A stretch of DNA of 8,814 nt from the NCBI GenBank assembly GCA_002413665.1, contig DHXK01000033.1, forward strand, positions 821 to 9,634, given 5' to 3'. The stretch comes from Legionellales bacterium UBA5158 (GTDB lineage Bacteria > Pseudomonadota > Gammaproteobacteria > DSM-16500). Shown piece by piece: positions 5,853-8,814 of this stretch; positions within the stretch are counted from its first letter, which is position 1; the number at the start of each line of letters is the position of its first letter. The translations under genes and the position numbers were made by a program. The notes under the pieces are model-generated. The model was given only the letters and a program-made list of their open reading frames with translations, did no database searches and had not been told where the DNA came from.

Positions 5853-5858
5853 TATAAT
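5853..5858 (+). promoter_or_regulatory. Possible -10 box of the site-2 protease gene
   Basis: A perfect TATAAT lies 39 bp before ATG 5898. No good -35 is present at 16-18 bp. Upstream at 5797-5808 is a perfect 12-bp palindrome, TTTTAGCTAAAA, which could be an operator. The ribosome site is TAAGAGAG at 5881-5888. Confidence 0.4.
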
Positions 5859-5897
5859 TGACCACCGAAAGAATTAATTTTAAGAGAGTTATTCATT

Positions 5898-6554
5898 ATG
5901 TTAGAACTCAGTCTCGCCCAAAAAATTGCGATATGGGCTCTCCCAGTCTTATTCGCCATTACATTGCATGAAGTCGCACACGGCTGGGTAGCTTCTAAAT
6001 TGGGTGATCAAACGGCGCGTTTATCTGGACGCCTTACACTGAATCCTTTAAAGCACATAGATATTATGGGTACCATCGTTGTTCCATTACTGATGTTAGT
6101 TTCTACAGGGTTTATTTTTGGCTGGGCGAAACCTGTTCCTGTCGATGCGCGCAATTTACATAACCCTCGTCGTGACATGGCGATTGTTTCTCTTGCAGGT
6201 CCTGTCTCAAATTTAATAATGGCGTTGATGTGGGCGGCCTTTGGGAAATTAGGGATATATTTGGCTAGCGCTAATACTTGGTTCGCTGTGCCTATGGTTT
6301 ACATGGCAGAAGCAGGGATCATGATTAACGTTGTGTTGGCGGTTTTAAATTGCTTGCCAATTTTACCTTTGGATGGCGGACGGGTGTTGGCGAGTGTTCT
6401 ACCTCCGCGTATGGATTGGTATTTAAGTCGCATAGAACCTTATAGTTTTTTTATTTTGGTGATATTGATGGTGACGGGAGTTTTATCTTTTCTTATTTCG
6501 CCACCTATTATATTTATAACACAACTGATTGCTGGGCTGTTTGGGTTGCCTTAA
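5898..6554 (+). CDS. Site-2 protease family membrane metalloprotease (peptidase M50)
   Basis: The 218-residue polytopic inner-membrane protein is the standard short form of the bacterial S2P/M50 family. The zinc-binding HExxH motif is His24-Glu25-x-x-His28 inside the first helix (LHEVAHGW), and the third ligand is Asp159 in NCLPILPLDGGR (151-162). The family motifs FGWAKPVPVDARN (74-86) and SLAGPVSNL (98-106) are present, and there is no PDZ or CBS domain. Such proteins cut substrates within the membrane. The physiological substrate of this short branch is generally unknown. In many gammaproteobacteria a gene of this type sits near trpS and scpA/scpB; here the right-hand neighbour is an unrelated minus-strand operon ending only 16 bp away, so that context is not kept on this side. 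All catalytic residues are intact. Confidence 0.92.
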   Translation: MLELSLAQKIAIWALPVLFAITLHEVAHGWVASKLGDQTARLSGRLTLNPLKHIDIMGTIVVPLLMLVSTGFIFGWAKPVPVDARNLHNPRRDMAIVSLAGPVSNLIMALMWAAFGKLGIYLASANTWFAVPMVYMAEAGIMINVVLAVLNCLPILPLDGGRVLASVLPPRMDWYLSRIEPYSFFILVILMVTGVLSFLISPPIIFITQLIAGLFGLP

Positions 6555-6570
6555 AAGTAATAAGAGCTAT

Positions 6571-7650
6571 TTATTTTAGTGGCGGTAAGTTTGTAAGTAT
6601 AATTTTGCCTTCAGATTTTGTTGGTGTAGCCTGAGCCTTGTTATGTCTAAAAAGAGTTGATGAAGATGCGGAAGCTGATGAACTCACAGCTGCTGGTTCT
6701 GGTGATTCCGTTTCAAGTTCAATATTAATATCATCTTCATCAATATTTTCTATTGCAAGAATTGCAGCTATTTCATCTTTAGCATTTTTTTCTATTACTA
6801 AATAAGTCTCACCTAACATTTCGCTATATTGCATTGTTTGTGTTTGCATCCATTGTTCCATATTTCCTTTTTTTGTAATTTGAGCAATAAAGCTTAAAGC
6901 ATCAGGTAAGCTATTTATAATATTGTTAGAGAATTCATGTTCTTTTAAATAGGCTGCGCATAAGAAATTTTTGACAGCAACTTCAGCAAAAGTCTTAGCT
7001 TGATCAAGATAAAATGTCGAAAATTCTTCATCATCATGTTCCGCCGAAACTCTTGTGGCAAATACATTGGATATGTCTCGTAACATGCATCCTGATTGTA
7101 TATAACCAAGCCCCCAATATAAATTAGAAAGTGTTGCACAGTCAGCTAGGATTACCTTTATGCAGGAATCTGTTTTTTCTTGTTTTTGATTGGGTGTTTC
7201 CATTATCTTCAAATTCATTTTGCAGCGCATGACTAAAGCATTATATAAACCTAGATCGCAAGCAGAGTTAATCGCTTTTTCACTATTTATATCGCGAGAG
7301 CTCATGCCGATAAAGACAGATAATGGTGTCATTGCTATCAGTAAATCAAATGGACTTAGCACAGTTTTCCCATCAGTTGATCTGATACTTAAATATGGAT
7401 AACCATTAGTTTTCAAGACTTCTATCCATTGTTCATGGAATTCAATATGCTCACTGCAAAAGTCTTTTAGATGTTGACTGTGTTGGCTATAGCGATATAA
7501 ATGCAGATGATTTAAATTTTTTATAATATGTATAAGTGACTGCATTTTTTCTGGATTTTTTGTAGCTAAAGTGGTTTCAATAAATTTTAATGCTCCTTCT
7601 TCTTGAGTAGTGAGTGGATCAAAAATTGAAACAGGTCTAGTAGCTGACAT
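6571..7650 (-). CDS. Hypothetical alpha-helical protein with disordered C-terminal tail; effector candidate
   Basis: The 359-residue protein has no signal peptide and no membrane helix. Residues 12-300 appear almost entirely alpha-helical, with a helical-solenoid feel and motifs such as FHEQWIEVLKTNGYPYL (71-87), SPFDLLIAMTPLSVF (99-113), AINSACDLGLYNALVM (126-141) and LSNLYWGLGYIQSG (174-187). Residues 302-325 are strongly acidic. Residues 322-335 are a Ser/Ala run, and the end is basic and hydrophobic (GKIILTNLPPLK). From memory the helical core recalls the Legionella DUF5630 family, whose members tend to be effector-like; I could not check this and hold it loosely. ATG 7650 has an excellent ribosome site, AAGGA at 7662-7658, directly against the stop of the upstream coiled-coil gene, so the two are one operon and probably translationally coupled. 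No catalytic motif is visible. Confidence 0.7.
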   Translation of the reverse strand: MSATRPVSIFDPLTTQEEGALKFIETTLATKNPEKMQSLIHIIKNLNHLHLYRYSQHSQHLKDFCSEHIEFHEQWIEVLKTNGYPYLSIRSTDGKTVLSPFDLLIAMTPLSVFIGMSSRDINSEKAINSACDLGLYNALVMRCKMNLKIMETPNQKQEKTDSCIKVILADCATLSNLYWGLGYIQSGCMLRDISNVFATRVSAEHDDEEFSTFYLDQAKTFAEVAVKNFLCAAYLKEHEFSNNIINSLPDALSFIAQITKKGNMEQWMQTQTMQYSEMLGETYLVIEKNAKDEIAAILAIENIDEDDINIELETESPEPAAVSSSASASSSTLFRHNKAQATPTKSEGKIILTNLPPLK

Positions 7651-7662
7651 ATGAATATCCTT

Positions 7663-8703
7663 TTAACGTATCCTTATTGAAGGGCTAACAGTTATTTTTT
7701 CTTCTAATTTTGTTGTTGCTGCAGGCAATACAAACTCAACGGCTATCGTGGGTGTGGTAGATGATGGTAATGCGGATTGAACTTTTGCTGGAGTATTTAA
7801 TTGTGAAAGTAAGAAGTTTTCATCTGCGTCATTTGCAGGTGGTGATGAAGGTTGAGATGCATCACTTGCTTTGATTTTTGTAGAATTTAAAGCTCCTGGT
7901 AAAACATAATTTAAATCATTTAATAATTCTGTAACATTAGAAAAATATCCCTCTAGTTTTTTTGATTGTGTATCGAAAATACGAATTTCATTGCTTGCGT
8001 GTGTTGTGATGTCGTCAACTTGTATTTTCAAGCTAATTATATTTGATTCTTCCGCCAAGATTTTTTTATTTTCATTCGAGGTATTAATATCAGCATATAA
8101 TGCTCCTAATATAGCTATAGATTTTCTTTCTTTCTTATCGCATGCATTCAGTGTTGATTCTGGTATGCTTAGGATAAAGTTTTTTAAAGTTCTATTGTTT
8201 ATCTTATTTCTATCTAGAAGAGAGCCAACTTTGTTAACTTCATTCATTATTTTTTTTTCATAATCAAAAATTTTATTACTTTCTTTCTCGAATTTATCTT
8301 TTATTTCTTTATTTTTTTCTTCCAAATTTTTGCTGGGGGTATTTAAAACTTTTTTTACAATGTCTTCAGATTTTATATCTATGAATTTTTGCATTGTTTG
8401 GTTTTCTTTTTCAATAAACACTACGCTTTCTTGTAGCTTGCTATATTCGGTGTGCAGATTTTTTTTAGAGATTTCTATTTCTTGTTGAAGACTAATAAAA
8501 TTACTAACTAGAGCTTCTTTGGAAGGGTTTTTTATTTCTTTTTGTATATAGTCTAAAAATTTATTTAAATCTGAATTAGCTGCTTCATACTTATCCGCTT
8601 TCTCATCCGCCATACTTTTACGTAATGCGACTGCTGTAATAGCCTGGCCAAAAGTTAATCTATTATTCATGGGTGAAATCCATAAATTTAGTAAGCTTTC
8701 CAT
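7663..8703 (-). CDS. Hypothetical coiled-coil protein; effector candidate
   Basis: The 346-residue protein is unrecognised, rich in Lys, Glu and Asn, and coded by AT-rich DNA. Residues 31-165 are charged heptad-like sequence expected to form long coiled coils. Residues 205-265 hold a shorter helical region. Residues 278-330 are Ser/Pro/Ala/Thr-rich and probably disordered. The last 15 residues (KLEEKITVSPSIRIR) carry glutamates at -12 and -13 and Ile at -4, features loosely like Dot/Icm export signals but not proof. There is no Sec signal or clear membrane helix. The start is uncertain. ATG 8703 has no Shine-Dalgarno and lies just 7 nt after a TATACT box, so it would be nearly leaderless; Met12 (ATG 8670) has GGAT 7 nt upstream and would give 335 residues. 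It is the first gene of the operon with the 6571-7650 gene. Structural roles, such as a host-membrane tether or a phage-like protein, are other options. Confidence 0.65.
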   Translation of the reverse strand: MESLLNLWISPMNNRLTFGQAITAVALRKSMADEKADKYEAANSDLNKFLDYIQKEIKNPSKEALVSNFISLQQEIEISKKNLHTEYSKLQESVVFIEKENQTMQKFIDIKSEDIVKKVLNTPSKNLEEKNKEIKDKFEKESNKIFDYEKKIMNEVNKVGSLLDRNKINNRTLKNFILSIPESTLNACDKKERKSIAILGALYADINTSNENKKILAEESNIISLKIQVDDITTHASNEIRIFDTQSKKLEGYFSNVTELLNDLNYVLPGALNSTKIKASDASQPSSPPANDADENFLLSQLNTPAKVQSALPSSTTPTIAVEFVLPAATTKLEEKITVSPSIRIR

Positions 8704-8710
8704 TTATTTA

Positions 8711-8716
8711 AGTATA
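8711..8716 (-). promoter_or_regulatory. Possible proximal -10 box of the coiled-coil operon
   Basis: TATACT on the minus strand ends 7 nt before ATG 8703. Transcripts from it would start at or within the first codon, giving either a leaderless message or translation from Met12 at 8670. No -35 match is seen. Confidence 0.3.
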
Positions 8717-8749
8717 GTCGATTATGCTTATTTATGAGATTAGGCATTT

Positions 8750-8758
8750 AGTATAGCA
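8750..8758 (-). promoter_or_regulatory. Possible distal extended -10 promoter of the coiled-coil operon
   Basis: The minus strand reads TGC-TATACT, an extended -10 element that can work without a strong -35. It would give a leader of about 40 nt to ATG 8703. The region 8704-8814 otherwise holds no gene that I can see. Confidence 0.4.
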
Positions 8759-8814
8759 AATAATTTAAAAAGTTAGGCTTTTTATAGGCTCTTCTACCGT
8801 CTTATGAGGTAAAA

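Noticed and set aside
7991..8263. Plus-strand open frame of 90 codons opposite the coiled-coil gene.
   Set aside because: It is antisense to a frame with a better composition and operon context, and has no ribosome site or recognisable motif. Its hydrophobic, Phe-rich translation is what the complement of a Lys/Glu-rich gene gives.

Overview
This window looks like chromosome from an AT-rich, Gram-negative gammaproteobacterium. The best guess is the order Legionellales (Legionella, Coxiella, Berkiella or Aquicella-like). That assignment is an inference. It rests on an outer-membrane phospholipase A, Sec and lipoprotein signal peptides, AT-rich codon use, the style of the housekeeping genes, and two large unrecognised proteins with disordered Ser/Ala/Pro-rich tails that resemble Dot/Icm-type effector candidates. 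No RNA genes, insertion sequences, integrases or CRISPR arrays were seen.

Layout. Positions 1-168 hold the 3' end of a membrane protein gene (+). It faces hemW (181-1350, -), which encodes the radical-SAM heme chaperone. Across a 78-bp divergent gap lies mdh (1429-2415, +), malate dehydrogenase. A hairpin follows mdh, then a GC-rich palindrome. Next come two minus-strand envelope genes: pldA (2534-3439), with a complete H/S/N catalytic set, and a ZIP-family metal transporter gene (3519-4286). A 169-bp gap then holds two adjacent inverted repeats, one of them a perfect 18-bp stem. It leads into a small unknown plus-strand gene (4456-4788) whose protein-like reading continues out of frame to 4940, suggesting a frameshift.

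From 5043 to 5721 there is a compact two-gene unit of small exported proteins. One is a 130-aa protein with two cysteines. The other is a 91-aa lipoprotein with decapeptide repeats ending in AHYG or AYYG. The same SQAYYG-like motif sits at the predicted mature N-terminus of the first protein, so the two probably belong together. A site-2 metalloprotease gene (5898-6554, +) follows.

The right end (6571-8703, -) is a two-gene operon of unrecognised proteins. The upstream gene is coiled-coil rich. The downstream gene is alpha-helical, and its ribosome-binding site abuts the stop codon of the first. The window therefore mixes core metabolism (heme, TCA cycle), envelope functions (phospholipase, metal uptake, intramembrane proteolysis) and three sets of lineage-specific genes. 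The least explained parts are the repeat-sharing secreted pair, the hairpin-led frameshifted gene and the coiled-coil operon. None can be assigned a function from sequence alone.
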